Positions 6,739-15,404 of a stretch of DNA of 23,383 nt are shown in pieces (the first letter of the stretch is position 1; the number at the start of each line of letters is the position of its first letter). Made by a program: the position numbers and the translations under genes. This DNA is from CAZCVI01 sp964502145. Its GTDB lineage: Bacteria; Acidobacteriota; Aminicenantia; UBA2199. The DNA lies in NCBI GenBank assembly GCA_964502145.1, contig CAZCVI010000108.1, positions 1 to 23,383 on the forward strand, written 5' to 3'. Below the pieces are notes generated by a model. The model worked only from the letters and a program-made list of their open reading frames with translations. It was not told the origin of the DNA and did no database searches.

Positions 6739-9378
6739 TTAAAACATCATAAAGAGCGGCGCACTTTCGCGGCCCCACTCATCCAAGGCAGTCAAGGCAT
6801 AACGGTAGCTTCCGGTTCCCATTTGCCGTTGCCTGTAGGTAAAAACATTGGCAGCCAATTCTGCGATCAGCGTGTGGGTTTCACCGGTAACTCGATAAAG
6901 CCGATAAGCCACGATTTTAGACGTGTTGGTGGTGCCCGTATTTTTGGGGTTCGCTGCCCAGCTTAAATCATGGATTCGTTCAATTTGCAGGAAAGTGCGG
7001 TTGATTTGGATTTGCCCCGTGAAATAAAGGGGTGGAAATACATTGGGTTGCGTCGCAAGCGGGGACGCCCACAAGCCACGACCATACGTAGTGGCTAAAA
7101 TCCTCCCCATGGCGGGTTGAATCGCCATCTGGGTAATGATCACATTGGGAAGACCAAAATCGAAACGTACCCAATCACCAGTACCTGAAGAAGAATAAAA
7201 GACACCGAGATCAGTACCTAAATAAACACCGAGAGAAAAAGGATCAACCGTGATACAGTTGGCAGGAATATTGGGGAGCAACCCAGAGACATCGGTCCAT
7301 AACAATCCGCTGTTAGTAGAATAAAACACTTTGGGTTTATCCACGGGGTAAGGAACATTCAACCAGATATAGAGATTGTTCCAACGGCCATATCCTCCCA
7401 TAGTCAGCCAGAGGATATCGGGATTAGTGGGGTGAATAGCGATATCAGTAATATACGTAGGAAAGGAGGCGGAATCCAATTCGTTCCATGTGGTGCCGCC
7501 ATCGGCTGTTTTAAATAGACGATGACCATCAGAGACAACTATCACCCGCGCATCCGAAGGCGCGATTTTCATGATTGTCAACGGTTGACCAGTGAATGTC
7601 GGGCTTATTGCAGTGGCAGTCAAGCCCCGGTCTGTGCTTTTATTGACACGGGTAGAAGCCAGATAAACAGTGGCAGAATTAACCGGGTCCATAGCCAGAG
7701 GTGCCACCCAGGTACATTCATCGACAACAGCGTTAAATACCTGGATAGTGCTCAGGCCACCATCCATGGAGAGCAACACATTGCCGAATTGCCAGGAAGT
7801 GAAGATGATATTGGCATTATTGGGATCGACCAGACAGCCCATGCCATCACCGCCGCTGACAGCACGCCATGTCCCGCGTAACAGTTCCGAGCCATTATCC
7901 TGCGCTCCGACAACTACTTGATCCGGGTCCCGGGGAGTGAGGGCGAGGCGGTAGATTTCCTGGATACCCAGCCCACGGCTAATATCGGTCCAAGTGTGGC
8001 CATCATCATCGGAACGATCCAGTCCACCATCGTGACAAGAAAATAACGTGTTGCTGCTACCCGGTAAATAAGCGATTTCATGATGATCGGGATGAACATA
8101 GGCCACGTTTCCCCTAGTTTCAGAATAAGCCGTGATTTGCCAGCTCACACCTCCGTTAAAGGATTTCCAAAGATGAACGGAACCGGCAATCAAGATATTG
8201 GGATTTTGCGGGTTCACTTCCAGTACCAGGGCATACCCTCCCTGACCGCCCGTGTCTGTCCCGGCGAATTCCCAGCCCAGAATGTTAGGGGATACTCCCA
8301 CTTGACGGTTCCATGAATCGCCATTATCCGTGCTGCGGTACACCCCATAAAGCCCCCATAACCATCCTTGCGAAACCACATCTTGGCTATACAATGCATA
8401 AATAGTCCCAGCAACAGAGGGAGAAACAGCCAGGGCAATGCGTCCAACATCAGCGCCAGGGTTTGGGAGGCCGTTCATTAAACGCGTCCAGGTTTCGCCC
8501 GCATCCGTGGAGCGGTACACGCCGTATTTAGAACGACTGGCATACCATGTCGCGGAATGGGTGGGGTGGATTTCCATATCGAAGAAATCTCCTTCCTGTT
8601 TTAATTGCCAGGAAGTGCTGCTGGTGGTTGTTTTATAAATACCATGGCTGGTGGCGCACAGCAATGTATCGGGGTTATCCGGGTGCATCAGTAGTTTGCC
8701 GATCTTGTATTTATCTTCGAGGTGGGGGTTCAAACCAGTGAATTGCCAGGATTGTCCGCCGTTGGTAGATTTCAAGATACCGTAACTGAGAGTGCTGCCC
8801 CGTTGTTTATCGCCGGTAGCGATGTACATGATCTGCGAATTATAGGGGTGAATGACAATATCACTGACGCCCAGGTTGGGGAGTTCGTCAGTGGTAGTGG
8901 ACCATGTTTGACCCGCGTTGGTGGATTTCCACAGTCCGCCCGTGGGTGAACCCACCCAAATAATAGTAGTATCGTGGGGGTCAAAAGCGATACAATTCAA
9001 ACGTCCCAGACCTGTGCCCGTAACCGAGGTAGGTCCGATGAATTTCCAATCTGCACCGGTGTTAGCGGAACCTTCGCGAGTGCCAAAGCGGGATTCTTTT
9101 TCCAACCAACCCTGGTATTGGAGTGCTGGATCGAGGTAACCTTGTTGGTTGAGTCGGTATTGGGCGAACCATTCCCAACGTTTGTACTGTTTAAAACCGG
9201 GTTTATGGGCGGTATTCATGCCTTGATAAAAGTTGTTGGCTGCCTCTTGAATCTCAAAAAATGTCGGGTGATCCTTTTGGGTTAAGCGACTTAAATAATC
9301 TTCTTGTGCATAGTTGGGACTGGCTATAGCCAGAATGAACATTATGCCAAGAGCGGTTAAACTCACTCTGTTTTTCAT
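6739..9378 (-). CDS. Secreted Asp-box (BNR) beta-propeller protein
   Basis: 879 residues from the ATG at 9378, which follows GAGGAGG with a 5-nt spacer. The frame extends 14 codons further, but the signal peptide (MKNRVSLTALGIMFILAIAS, cut near NYAQ) fits this start. About twelve Asp-box motifs of the S-x-D/N-x-G-x-T/S-W type are spread over most of the protein (STNAGQTW, STNGGQSW, STDAGETW, STDNGDSW, SFNGGVSW, SDDDGHTW, TADGGTTW and others). This matches the sortilin/BNR multi-propeller fold. Phrases such as HPTNPDI recur between blades. The last ~90 residues look like a fibronectin type III-like domain (YRLYRV...YRYALTALDEWGRES). Such proteins are secreted and bind or process polymers. No glycosidase catalytic set is evident. 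It is monocistronic and convergent with the gene ending at 6688. Confidence 0.88.
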   Translation of the reverse strand: MKNRVSLTALGIMFILAIASPNYAQEDYLSRLTQKDHPTFFEIQEAANNFYQGMNTAHKPGFKQYKRWEWFAQYRLNQQGYLDPALQYQGWLEKESRFGTREGSANTGADWKFIGPTSVTGTGLGRLNCIAFDPHDTTIIWVGSPTGGLWKSTNAGQTWSTTTDELPNLGVSDIVIHPYNSQIMYIATGDKQRGSTLSYGILKSTNGGQSWQFTGLNPHLEDKYKIGKLLMHPDNPDTLLCATSHGIYKTTTSSTSWQLKQEGDFFDMEIHPTHSATWYASRSKYGVYRSTDAGETWTRLMNGLPNPGADVGRIALAVSPSVAGTIYALYSQDVVSQGWLWGLYGVYRSTDNGDSWNRQVGVSPNILGWEFAGTDTGGQGGYALVLEVNPQNPNILIAGSVHLWKSFNGGVSWQITAYSETRGNVAYVHPDHHEIAYLPGSSNTLFSCHDGGLDRSDDDGHTWTDISRGLGIQEIYRLALTPRDPDQVVVGAQDNGSELLRGTWRAVSGGDGMGCLVDPNNANIIFTSWQFGNVLLSMDGGLSTIQVFNAVVDECTWVAPLAMDPVNSATVYLASTRVNKSTDRGLTATAISPTFTGQPLTIMKIAPSDARVIVVSDGHRLFKTADGGTTWNELDSASFPTYITDIAIHPTNPDILWLTMGGYGRWNNLYIWLNVPYPVDKPKVFYSTNSGLLWTDVSGLLPNIPANCITVDPFSLGVYLGTDLGVFYSSSGTGDWVRFDFGLPNVIITQMAIQPAMGRILATTYGRGLWASPLATQPNVFPPLYFTGQIQINRTFLQIERIHDLSWAANPKNTGTTNTSKIVAYRLYRVTGETHTLIAELAANVFTYRQRQMGTGSYRYALTALDEWGRESAPLFMMF

Positions 9379-9428
9379 TATAACCTCCTCACGATTGCAG
9401 AGAGCAATAAATTTCTGCACGTAAGGAT

Positions 9429-9456
9429 ATTATAATCAAAAAAAAGTAAAAAGCAA
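9429..9456 (-). promoter_or_regulatory. Promoter of the Asp-box gene
   Basis: A perfect TATAAT on the minus strand (9429-9434) has TTGCTT 16 nt upstream (9451-9456) across an A/T-rich spacer. The predicted leader of about 45 nt can form a 6-bp hairpin (9396-9401 with 9414-9419) just before the GAGGAGG ribosome binding site. Confidence 0.5.
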
Positions 9457-9482
9457 CTAGCGCCGTAGTTTTCCAACGGCTA

Positions 9483-9511
9483 TTGAACTAACGATGACTT
9501 ATTGATATAAT
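9483..9511 (+). promoter_or_regulatory. Promoter placing the start site at the ATG (leaderless)
   Basis: TTGAAC (9483-9488), a 17-nt spacer and a perfect TATAAT (9506-9511). The ATG of the next gene begins at 9518, seven bases after the -10 box, where transcription would start. There is no Shine-Dalgarno sequence upstream of that ATG. Confidence 0.6.
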
Positions 9512-9517
9512 TGATTT

Positions 9518-9874
9518 ATGAAAATAATAATAAAATTCGCGGTGCTCATCTTGATTGTTTTTTTATCATTTAACATGTCCGGTCAAAATAAACCTGAACC
9601 TGCCAGTATACAAGAGGAATACGCTCCCGATACCAATGCCTCAATCACTCCTGACGATACGACGGAAAACACATCCACACCAAACCAGGAAAAAGCCGAG
9701 GAACAAAAACTCAAACTCCTTGACGAAAACAACTCGGAAATGGAAGACGAGGAACTCTCCTACCCTCAAGATAATATTTCCAGAAAACTCTTCCAAAAAA
9801 AACTTCCCCCCCTGACGAATCACGAGAAAATTATATGGGCATTTCGTATGGCAGATAGTAATTTATTTCTATGA
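9518..9874 (+). CDS. Small exported acidic protein, first gene of the signalling operon
   Basis: 118 residues. The signal peptide is strong (MKIIIKFAVLILIVFLSF, cut near SGQ). The mature part is polar and rich in Asp, Glu, Asn and Thr, so it is probably disordered, with a more conserved-looking C-terminus (PPLTNHEKIIWAFRMADSN). No family is recognised. The promoter puts the transcript start at or within a base or two of the ATG, so translation may be leaderless. It ends 7 nt before the histidine kinase, which suggests the two are cotranscribed and that this could be a periplasmic partner of the sensor (inference). Confidence 0.65.
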   Translation: MKIIIKFAVLILIVFLSFNMSGQNKPEPASIQEEYAPDTNASITPDDTTENTSTPNQEKAEEQKLKLLDENNSEMEDEELSYPQDNISRKLFQKKLPPLTNHEKIIWAFRMADSNLFL

Positions 9875-9881
9875 TTAAGAT

Positions 9882-12650
9882 ATGATAAAAAAATACCCGT
9901 GGCACTTTGTCTACCTTATCTTTGTCATCCTATGTCTGGTCAATATCTTCCAAAAATTAAAATGGCAAGCACCGACCGATAACATAGTCTGGGAAAACAG
10001 CGATTCCGGGCTGGTTTGTGTTAAAGCCCCGAAAAATAGCCAAGTCAAAGAGGGCGATATCCTGCTCACGGTCAGCAATGACATCATCACCAATAAAATA
10101 GACCTCAATTGTGTTTTATCAAATCCCTTGAAAAAATACTTCCGCTATGGGATCGAAAGAAACGGCATCTACAAAAACGTGGGCATTGACAAAGCTACCC
10201 GCTATACCCCTTTTTCCTACTACATCCTCGCCTTCTGCGGGATTCTGCTCATCCTGCTGACCCTAAGACTCCTTAATGTCAACATCAAATATGAAAAAGG
10301 ATTCACTCCACCCACACGATTCTACCTCCTCAGCCTGTCCTTTTCTGGTTTTCTCATCTTCTCCCCCACCGGTGCCTATAATAATACTGATTTTCTCTTT
10401 CTTATCCTTGATCGGGTCTGCTATATCTTCTTTCCCGCGTTACTCATTTTTTACTCCCTTTACTTCCCCATTAAATTAAAGATCATACGGAACATCAAAC
10501 AAAACATCGTACAAATATCAATCTATATCGCCCCATTGGCAATCCTCGTGCTCTACTTCTTTTTCATGATTCACAACATGAAAAACCCGGACCCCGAACT
10601 GCTACTCCTCTCTATCAACCACTTCAATAAAATCATAGTAAACTACTTTACCTTCTACATGCTCATCGCGTTTAGTTTGATCCTCTCTTCCAACCTCTGG
10701 CTCATTCTCATGCGCCGTCAGAAACGTTATATATTACCCCTGGTTGGCGTATGTGTCGGTATCCCCGCCCTCTTGGCACTCAATTATATCACGGGACCCA
10801 GCGATCGCCACTCCACTATCCTGCTCAACCTGCTCCCCTTTTTCCCCATGTTTCTGCCACTCAGCCTCACCTACTACCTCGGCCACCGCAAATTCACCGA
10901 TATTGAAAATGTTATCAAAAAAACCGTTTCTATCTCCTTTATATTCCTGTTTATCTTCGGCATCTTTTTCTTTCTGGGTAGCGCCATTGAACAAAACAAA
11001 CTGCTGGGTATCTTCTGGTCTATTGCCACGATTCTTACCGCGGGCCTACTGTTCAAACCGATTGAAGAGACTGTACAGAAATACTTTGAAAAACTCTTTT
11101 TTAGAGGCGCTGCCGAATTCAAAAAAAAATTAACCGAACTGATCCAATCGTTTCGCAACGAACGAAACCTCTATACTCTGGCCTCTAATTTTCTCAACAC
11201 CATTAACAATGGTTTTCATTTGCAGAAGAGTGCTTTCCTTGTTCATCATCGCAAGAATATTTTCTACTCGATTCCCCAGCAGAAAAAATTCGCCCTGTCC
11301 AACAGCTTTCGTAATGATCTGTTCCAACGCGACAGCCTCGTGCTTTTTTCTTCCCTTGAATTTCAACGGCGCTACCCCAAAGACTATCTCGTGATTAAAG
11401 ATATGAATTATTACCAGTTCCTGCCCCTTAAAACCCAGGATTCCCTCGTGGGCCTCATCGCTTTTGGAGCAAAAAAAGACGGTACCTACCTGTCCGTGGA
11501 AGACTGGGAGATCATGTACAACATTGCCTCACCACTCACACTCTCGGTGGAAAACGCAGCCCTCTACTCGGAACTGGAAAGCCAATTTACCGAAATCAAC
11601 CTGCTAAAAGAATTTAACGAGAATATTATTGCCAATATCAATGTGGGCATCGTGGTGTTGACCAACCTCAACATCATCAAAACCTGGAACGAGTTCATGG
11701 TGCAAAAATTTAATATCACCTCGGAAAAAGCCATTAACTCTAAAGCTCACCTCACCTTCGGCACCGAACTATGGAAAAACATTGTCAAAGAAAAAAAAGA
11801 GGTCACGTCTATCCACAATGCCAAGGTGGAAATCGCAGGCAGCGAAATCATATTTGATATCCATATCTCCCCGCTAAAAGATAATCAGAACAAAGTCATT
11901 GGTTCTATTCTCGTTTTTGAAGACATGACCGAAAAGATTACCATGCAGAATCAATTGATCACGTCCGAGAAAATGGCTTCCCTCGGTTTACTTTCTGCTG
12001 GAATTGCCCATGAAGTGAATACCCCGCTCACCGGTATATCTTCCTATTGCCAGTTCATTCTGGATAATCCCAGCGACCCCGATAATATCGAACTGACATT
12101 AAAAATTCACGAACAAGTCCAGCGGGCCAATAAAATTATCCGCACCTTGCTCGATTTCTCACGGCAAAAAGGCGAAAGACCACTGGAAGTTGATTTGAAC
12201 AAGGTAATCAACGAATGTCTGGCACTGCTCGAACATAAGATAAAAAGCAAAAATATTACCCTGGTCAAGGAATATGATTTTAAACTCACCATGTACGGGT
12301 TTTCCACGCGCTTGCAGCAGATGTTCATCAATATCCTGCTCAATGCCTGCGATGCCGTGCCCGATGAGGGGGGTACGATTAGCATTTTCGGCAAGGAAAC
12401 CGATTCCGACGTGATGATCCGCATCAAAGACAACGGCATTGGCATTGAAGAAAAATACTTGAAAAAAATCTTCGACCCCTTCTTTACCACCAAGGAAAAA
12501 GGTAAGGGCACTGGTTTAGGGTTGTCTATTACGTATACTATCGTACAAGAACATTATGGCGAAATTATCGCCAACAGCAAACTGGAGAAAGGGACCACTT
12601 TCGTCATCACCTTTCCGCTCAAAAGTCCCTTAAGGAGTATCAAGATATGA
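9882..12650 (+). CDS. Multi-TM sensor histidine kinase with PDZ-like, GAF and PAS domains
   Basis: 922 residues. One TM helix (about 5-22) is followed by a periplasmic PDZ-like segment (about 29-90; VKEGDILLTVSND is typical of such loops). About nine more TM helices follow (roughly 113-393), ending with a stretch resembling the 'MDIE..I+++' linker of 7TM-type sensors (FTDIENVIKKTV). Next come a GAF-like region (about 420-570), a PAS domain (about 585-690), and a HisKA domain with phospho-acceptor H710 in IAHEVNTPL. The HATPase domain has an N box (N821 in LLNACDA), a G1 box (D850 in DNGIG), F box FDPFFTTK and G2 box GKGTGLGLS from 874. All catalytic motifs are intact. It autophosphorylates and should pass phosphate to the regulator encoded by the next gene, whose ATG overlaps its stop by 4 bp. 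The ligand is unknown. Confidence 0.93.
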   Translation: MIKKYPWHFVYLIFVILCLVNIFQKLKWQAPTDNIVWENSDSGLVCVKAPKNSQVKEGDILLTVSNDIITNKIDLNCVLSNPLKKYFRYGIERNGIYKNVGIDKATRYTPFSYYILAFCGILLILLTLRLLNVNIKYEKGFTPPTRFYLLSLSFSGFLIFSPTGAYNNTDFLFLILDRVCYIFFPALLIFYSLYFPIKLKIIRNIKQNIVQISIYIAPLAILVLYFFFMIHNMKNPDPELLLLSINHFNKIIVNYFTFYMLIAFSLILSSNLWLILMRRQKRYILPLVGVCVGIPALLALNYITGPSDRHSTILLNLLPFFPMFLPLSLTYYLGHRKFTDIENVIKKTVSISFIFLFIFGIFFFLGSAIEQNKLLGIFWSIATILTAGLLFKPIEETVQKYFEKLFFRGAAEFKKKLTELIQSFRNERNLYTLASNFLNTINNGFHLQKSAFLVHHRKNIFYSIPQQKKFALSNSFRNDLFQRDSLVLFSSLEFQRRYPKDYLVIKDMNYYQFLPLKTQDSLVGLIAFGAKKDGTYLSVEDWEIMYNIASPLTLSVENAALYSELESQFTEINLLKEFNENIIANINVGIVVLTNLNIIKTWNEFMVQKFNITSEKAINSKAHLTFGTELWKNIVKEKKEVTSIHNAKVEIAGSEIIFDIHISPLKDNQNKVIGSILVFEDMTEKITMQNQLITSEKMASLGLLSAGIAHEVNTPLTGISSYCQFILDNPSDPDNIELTLKIHEQVQRANKIIRTLLDFSRQKGERPLEVDLNKVINECLALLEHKIKSKNITLVKEYDFKLTMYGFSTRLQQMFINILLNACDAVPDEGGTISIFGKETDSDVMIRIKDNGIGIEEKYLKKIFDPFFTTKEKGKGTGLGLSITYTIVQEHYGEIIANSKLEKGTTFVITFPLKSPLRSIKI

Positions 12651-13996
12651 AAAAAAAACTGATTCACCTGGTAGACGATGAAAGTATCATCCATGATATT
12701 TTCAGACGTATATTTAAGGAACCGGATTACAGTTTGATTATTTCTGAAAATAAGAGTCAGGCTAAATCCAATCACACCCCGGAAGTAGATGTGGTGATCA
12801 TGGATTTAATGATTCCCGGCACCTCCGGAATTGAAATTTTCAAAGAGTTAAGGAAAACTGACCCTGAGATCAAAGTAATCTTTCTCACCGCTTTTGGTAC
12901 CATTGAATCCGCTATTGAAGCCATTAAAATGGGGGCCGTGGATTACCTGCAAAAGCCCTTTAATAATGTCGAGATCAAGCTTAAAATCGACCGCGCTGTC
13001 AAGGAGCGGAACATGGATAAAGAAAACATTCAATTGAAAAAAACGTTGAATGAACGATTTTCCTTTAATAATATTATCGGCAAGAGTCACGCCTTGCAAA
13101 AAATGTTATCCATTGTCGAGAGTGTTTCCAACAGCAATTCCACCATCTTGATTACCGGTGAAAGTGGTACGGGTAAAGAACTCATTGCCAAGGCTATTTA
13201 CCAGCATTCTAACCGCCGCGACAAGCCTTTTTTCTCTTTTAATTCCAGCAATATCCCGCCCACACTCTTTGAAAGCATGTTATTCGGTTATAAAAAAGGC
13301 ACGTTTACTGGCGCGTATGCCGATAAAAAAGGGATTTTCGAGGAAGCCGATACCGGCGTGTTGTTCTTGGATGAAATTGCCAACCTCGACTACGAAACCC
13401 AGACCAAGATATTACGGGTCTTGCAAGAAAGAGAGATTCAACCCTTGGGCAGCAATAAAACCATAAAAGTTGATGTCCGGGTCATCGTGGCCACCAATGT
13501 CGACCTCAAAGAAAAGGTCAAAACCAATCTCTTCAGGGAAGATTTATATTATCGGCTAAACATCATCAATATTCATATGCCTCCCTTGCGCGAACGGAAA
13601 GAAGATATTCCCATCCTGACCGAGCACTTTATCGTTAAATATGCCCATGAAAACAGCAAAACCATCAAAGGTGTCGACAATAAATTCATGAAGTACCTCA
13701 TGGACTACAACTGGCCCGGCAACATCAGGGAATTGGAAAATACCATCTTACGGGCCGTGATCTTGACCACTACCGATACCTTAACTCCCGATCTTCTCAC
13801 CGCCGAGATCATGGGTTCCTCCGACCGTCCCGTCAAAAAAGGAAACTACTATGAACGGATGGATGAGTTAAAACGGGAACTAATCTTGGAAGCCCTGGAA
13901 CGAACCAACTGGGTCCAAAAAAATGCATCAATCGAGCTCGGTCTTAAACCCACCACGCTTTCCGAATTGATGAAACGTCTGAATATTCAGAAATGA
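12647..13996 (+). CDS. NtrC-family sigma54-dependent response regulator
   Basis: 449 residues in three domains. The receiver (about 1-120) has phospho-acceptor D53 in IMDLMIPG and the conserved K in YLQKPF. The AAA+ domain (about 140-375) has Walker A GESGTGKE from 171 and Walker B LFLDE (D242, E243). The C-terminal Fis-type helix-turn-helix (about 412-447) includes ASIELGLKPTTLSELMKRL. The sigma54-contacting loop reads GTFTGA (218-223), not the canonical GAFTGA. It is translationally coupled to the kinase (ATGA overlap at 12647-12650) and so forms a two-component pair. I found no convincing -24/-12 promoter in the window, so its targets probably lie elsewhere. A near-duplicate 14-mer spans its stop codon (13981-14008). 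Confidence 0.94.
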   Translation: MKKKLIHLVDDESIIHDIFRRIFKEPDYSLIISENKSQAKSNHTPEVDVVIMDLMIPGTSGIEIFKELRKTDPEIKVIFLTAFGTIESAIEAIKMGAVDYLQKPFNNVEIKLKIDRAVKERNMDKENIQLKKTLNERFSFNNIIGKSHALQKMLSIVESVSNSNSTILITGESGTGKELIAKAIYQHSNRRDKPFFSFNSSNIPPTLFESMLFGYKKGTFTGAYADKKGIFEEADTGVLFLDEIANLDYETQTKILRVLQEREIQPLGSNKTIKVDVRVIVATNVDLKEKVKTNLFREDLYYRLNIINIHMPPLRERKEDIPILTEHFIVKYAHENSKTIKGVDNKFMKYLMDYNWPGNIRELENTILRAVILTTTDTLTPDLLTAEIMGSSDRPVKKGNYYERMDELKRELILEALERTNWVQKNASIELGLKPTTLSELMKRLNIQK

Positions 13997-14044
13997 ATAT
14001 CCAGAAAGAACTGTGAGTCACAGGTAATGAGCCATCTTCACCAC

Positions 14045-14080
14045 TCACCTCATTCACCTCACGTACCTTACTCACCTAAA
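14045..14080. repeat. Nonamer array, TCACCTNAN type
   Basis: Four consecutive 9-mers in exact phase: tcacctcat, tcacctcac, gtaccttac, tcacctaaa. A diverged, partly inverted counterpart (gtgagtcacaggtaatgag) lies just upstream at about 14014-14031. The array fills the 107-bp gap between the regulator and the pseudouridine synthase. Confidence 0.7.
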
Positions 14081-14103
14081 ACCAAAACAGGAGTAAACCA
14101 ATA

Positions 14104-14853
14104 ATGGCAGAACAAAAATTACAAAAAGTGTTACAAGCGGCTGGTTTGGAGAGCCGCAGAACCATCCGTGCCGATATTCATGACGGGAAATTCAAAGTGA
14201 ATAATCGCGTCATCACCGACCCTAATTTCCTGGTGGATATCAGCAAGGATACTATTCGCCTGGAAGAAAGAAAGCTCGTATTAAAAATAGAAAAAAAATC
14301 CTATTTTATCTTTCATAAACCTTTGGGTGTCGTTTCCACCTTGGAAGACCCGCAGAAACGGGCGACCATCACCGATTTTATCGCCAAGATCAAAGAGCGT
14401 GTTTATCCCGTTGGGCGGTTGGATTATAATTCTGAGGGGTTAATCTTGCTCACCAATGATGGTGACTTCATGAATTTTATTATTTCCGTGCGTAACAAGA
14501 TTCCCAAGGTGTATATGCTCAAGATCAAAGGAATGTTAACCGATGATGAACGGACAAAATTAAAAACCAAGGGTGTTTTCCTAGAAGGGACCCGGGTCCG
14601 GCCCTTACAAATCGATTTTGTCAAAAAGACCGGGCACAACAACTCGTGGATTCGCGTCACCATCTTGGAAGGCAAGAAGCATGTATTGCGTAAAGTCTTT
14701 CAGTATTCCGGTCATCCCGTGGAGAAGTTAAAACGTACCGCCATTGGCACCTTCCAATTAAAAAGCCTGCCCGCCGGTCATTGGCGCGAATTAACCAGTT
14801 CCGAAATATCCTTTTTTAAAAGCACCTATGGCTATACCGAGGAAAAAGAATAA
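14104..14853 (+). CDS. RsuA/RluB-type rRNA pseudouridine synthase
   Basis: 249 residues. An N-terminal S4 RNA-binding domain (about 4-60) is followed by the pseudouridine synthase catalytic domain. The catalytic aspartate is D107 in GRLDYNSEG, followed by LILLTNDG, both family signatures. The KPLG segment (FIFHKPLGVVST) and the C-terminal GHPVEKLKRTAIG also fit. The usual EGRNRQVRRM stretch reads EGKKHVLRKV, a noticeable divergence. It isomerises a specific uridine in rRNA, and the target (large or small subunit) cannot be decided here, so I give no symbol. AGGAG lies 10 nt before the ATG. It may be cotranscribed with the upstream regulator and has its own terminator at 14869-14935. Confidence 0.9.
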   Translation: MAEQKLQKVLQAAGLESRRTIRADIHDGKFKVNNRVITDPNFLVDISKDTIRLEERKLVLKIEKKSYFIFHKPLGVVSTLEDPQKRATITDFIAKIKERVYPVGRLDYNSEGLILLTNDGDFMNFIISVRNKIPKVYMLKIKGMLTDDERTKLKTKGVFLEGTRVRPLQIDFVKKTGHNNSWIRVTILEGKKHVLRKVFQYSGHPVEKLKRTAIGTFQLKSLPAGHWRELTSSEISFFKSTYGYTEEKE

Positions 14854-14868
14854 AAGACAATGAATAAT

Positions 14869-14935
14869 GAAGGATGGAAGAGGAATAGTAAACAAAAAAT
14901 GAATCGAATTTTTCTTCCTTCCTTCTGTTTTTTTT
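14869..14935 (+). terminator. Rho-independent terminator after the pseudouridine synthase
   Basis: GAAGGATGGAAGA (14869-14881) pairs with TCTTCCTTCCTTC (14913-14925) with one mismatch. Eight T residues follow at 14928-14935. The loop is long (31 nt). Confidence 0.6.
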
Positions 14936-15317
14936 CATGGTAGTTCCCCAAAACAGCCAGATGGCTCCCGCTTCCGCCTATCTTTCCCCCCTCACACAGA
15001 GATCGCTGACGAAAAAGTCAGGTTGCGCATTAAACAGATGATAGATGTTCTCCACCTCAAGTAAAAATCCGTGTGCCATGAACGGCCAGTCTTCCTGAAA
15101 CAAGTCTTGGAGATGCACTCCCCTGAAGGAATTTCAACATGGGGAAGCATGGAACTGCAATACTTGATTTCTTGTGTTGAATGAAATATTTTCCCATAAA
15201 AGAGTGATGCGCCTTGAATCCTAGTTTTTCAGTAACCAAGAATTATCCCACCCTGGGCAGAGTGCCCGTGAAGGAGACTACGTTGGTGGCATACAAGTGC
15301 TGCTATTATCGCCTGCC
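14936..15317. other. Decayed or orphan sequence ahead of the RM locus
   Basis: No intact gene. On the plus strand a frame ending at TAA (15062-15064) reads KQPDGSRFRLSFPPHTEI and onward to VLHLK. On the minus strand the overlapping stretch reads EDWPFMAHGFLLEVENIYHL and onward to SDLCVRGER. Both look protein-like, but they are antisense to each other and neither has a start. The 60-codon minus frame at 15057-15239 is unrecognised. I looked for, and did not see, the missing part of the beta-lactamase-family gene found on the far side of the RM locus. Confidence 0.4.
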
Positions 15318-15346
15318 TTGACTTCTCTATTGACTAGTCGTATAAT
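15318..15346 (+). promoter_or_regulatory. Near-consensus sigma70 promoter of the RM locus
   Basis: TTGACT (15318-15323), a 17-nt spacer and a perfect TATAAT (15341-15346): 11 of 12 consensus positions. Transcription should start around 15353. Confidence 0.8.
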
Positions 15347-15352
15347 TCCATT

Positions 15353-15403
15353 ATGATCAAAAAAGAATTTCCCTTTATTTCCTTATTTTACTGGAGCCAA
15401 TAG
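15353..15403 (+). CDS. 16-codon leader ORF before the restriction gene
   Basis: ATG at 15353 lies seven bases after the -10 box, at the predicted transcript start. The frame encodes MIKKEFPFISLFYWSQ and stops with TAG at 15401-15403. One base then separates it from the ATG of the endonuclease at 15405, and its last codons cover the ribosome binding site (GGAG at 15393-15396). It would have to be translated leaderlessly, as no Shine-Dalgarno precedes it. It may couple or dampen endonuclease translation. This is inferred from position only. Confidence 0.4.
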   Translation: MIKKEFPFISLFYWSQ

Positions 15404-15404
15404 A

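Noticed and set aside
15057..15239. 60-codon minus-strand frame as the missing beta-lactamase C-terminus
   Set aside because: It shows no serine hydrolase motif (SxxK, YxN, HxG), in this frame or in the other minus-strand frames I read there.
15285..15303. TGGCAT...TGCTGC as a sigma54 promoter before the RM locus
   Set aside because: The -12 element is out of register with the TGGCAC-N5-TTGC spacing, and a much better sigma70 promoter follows.
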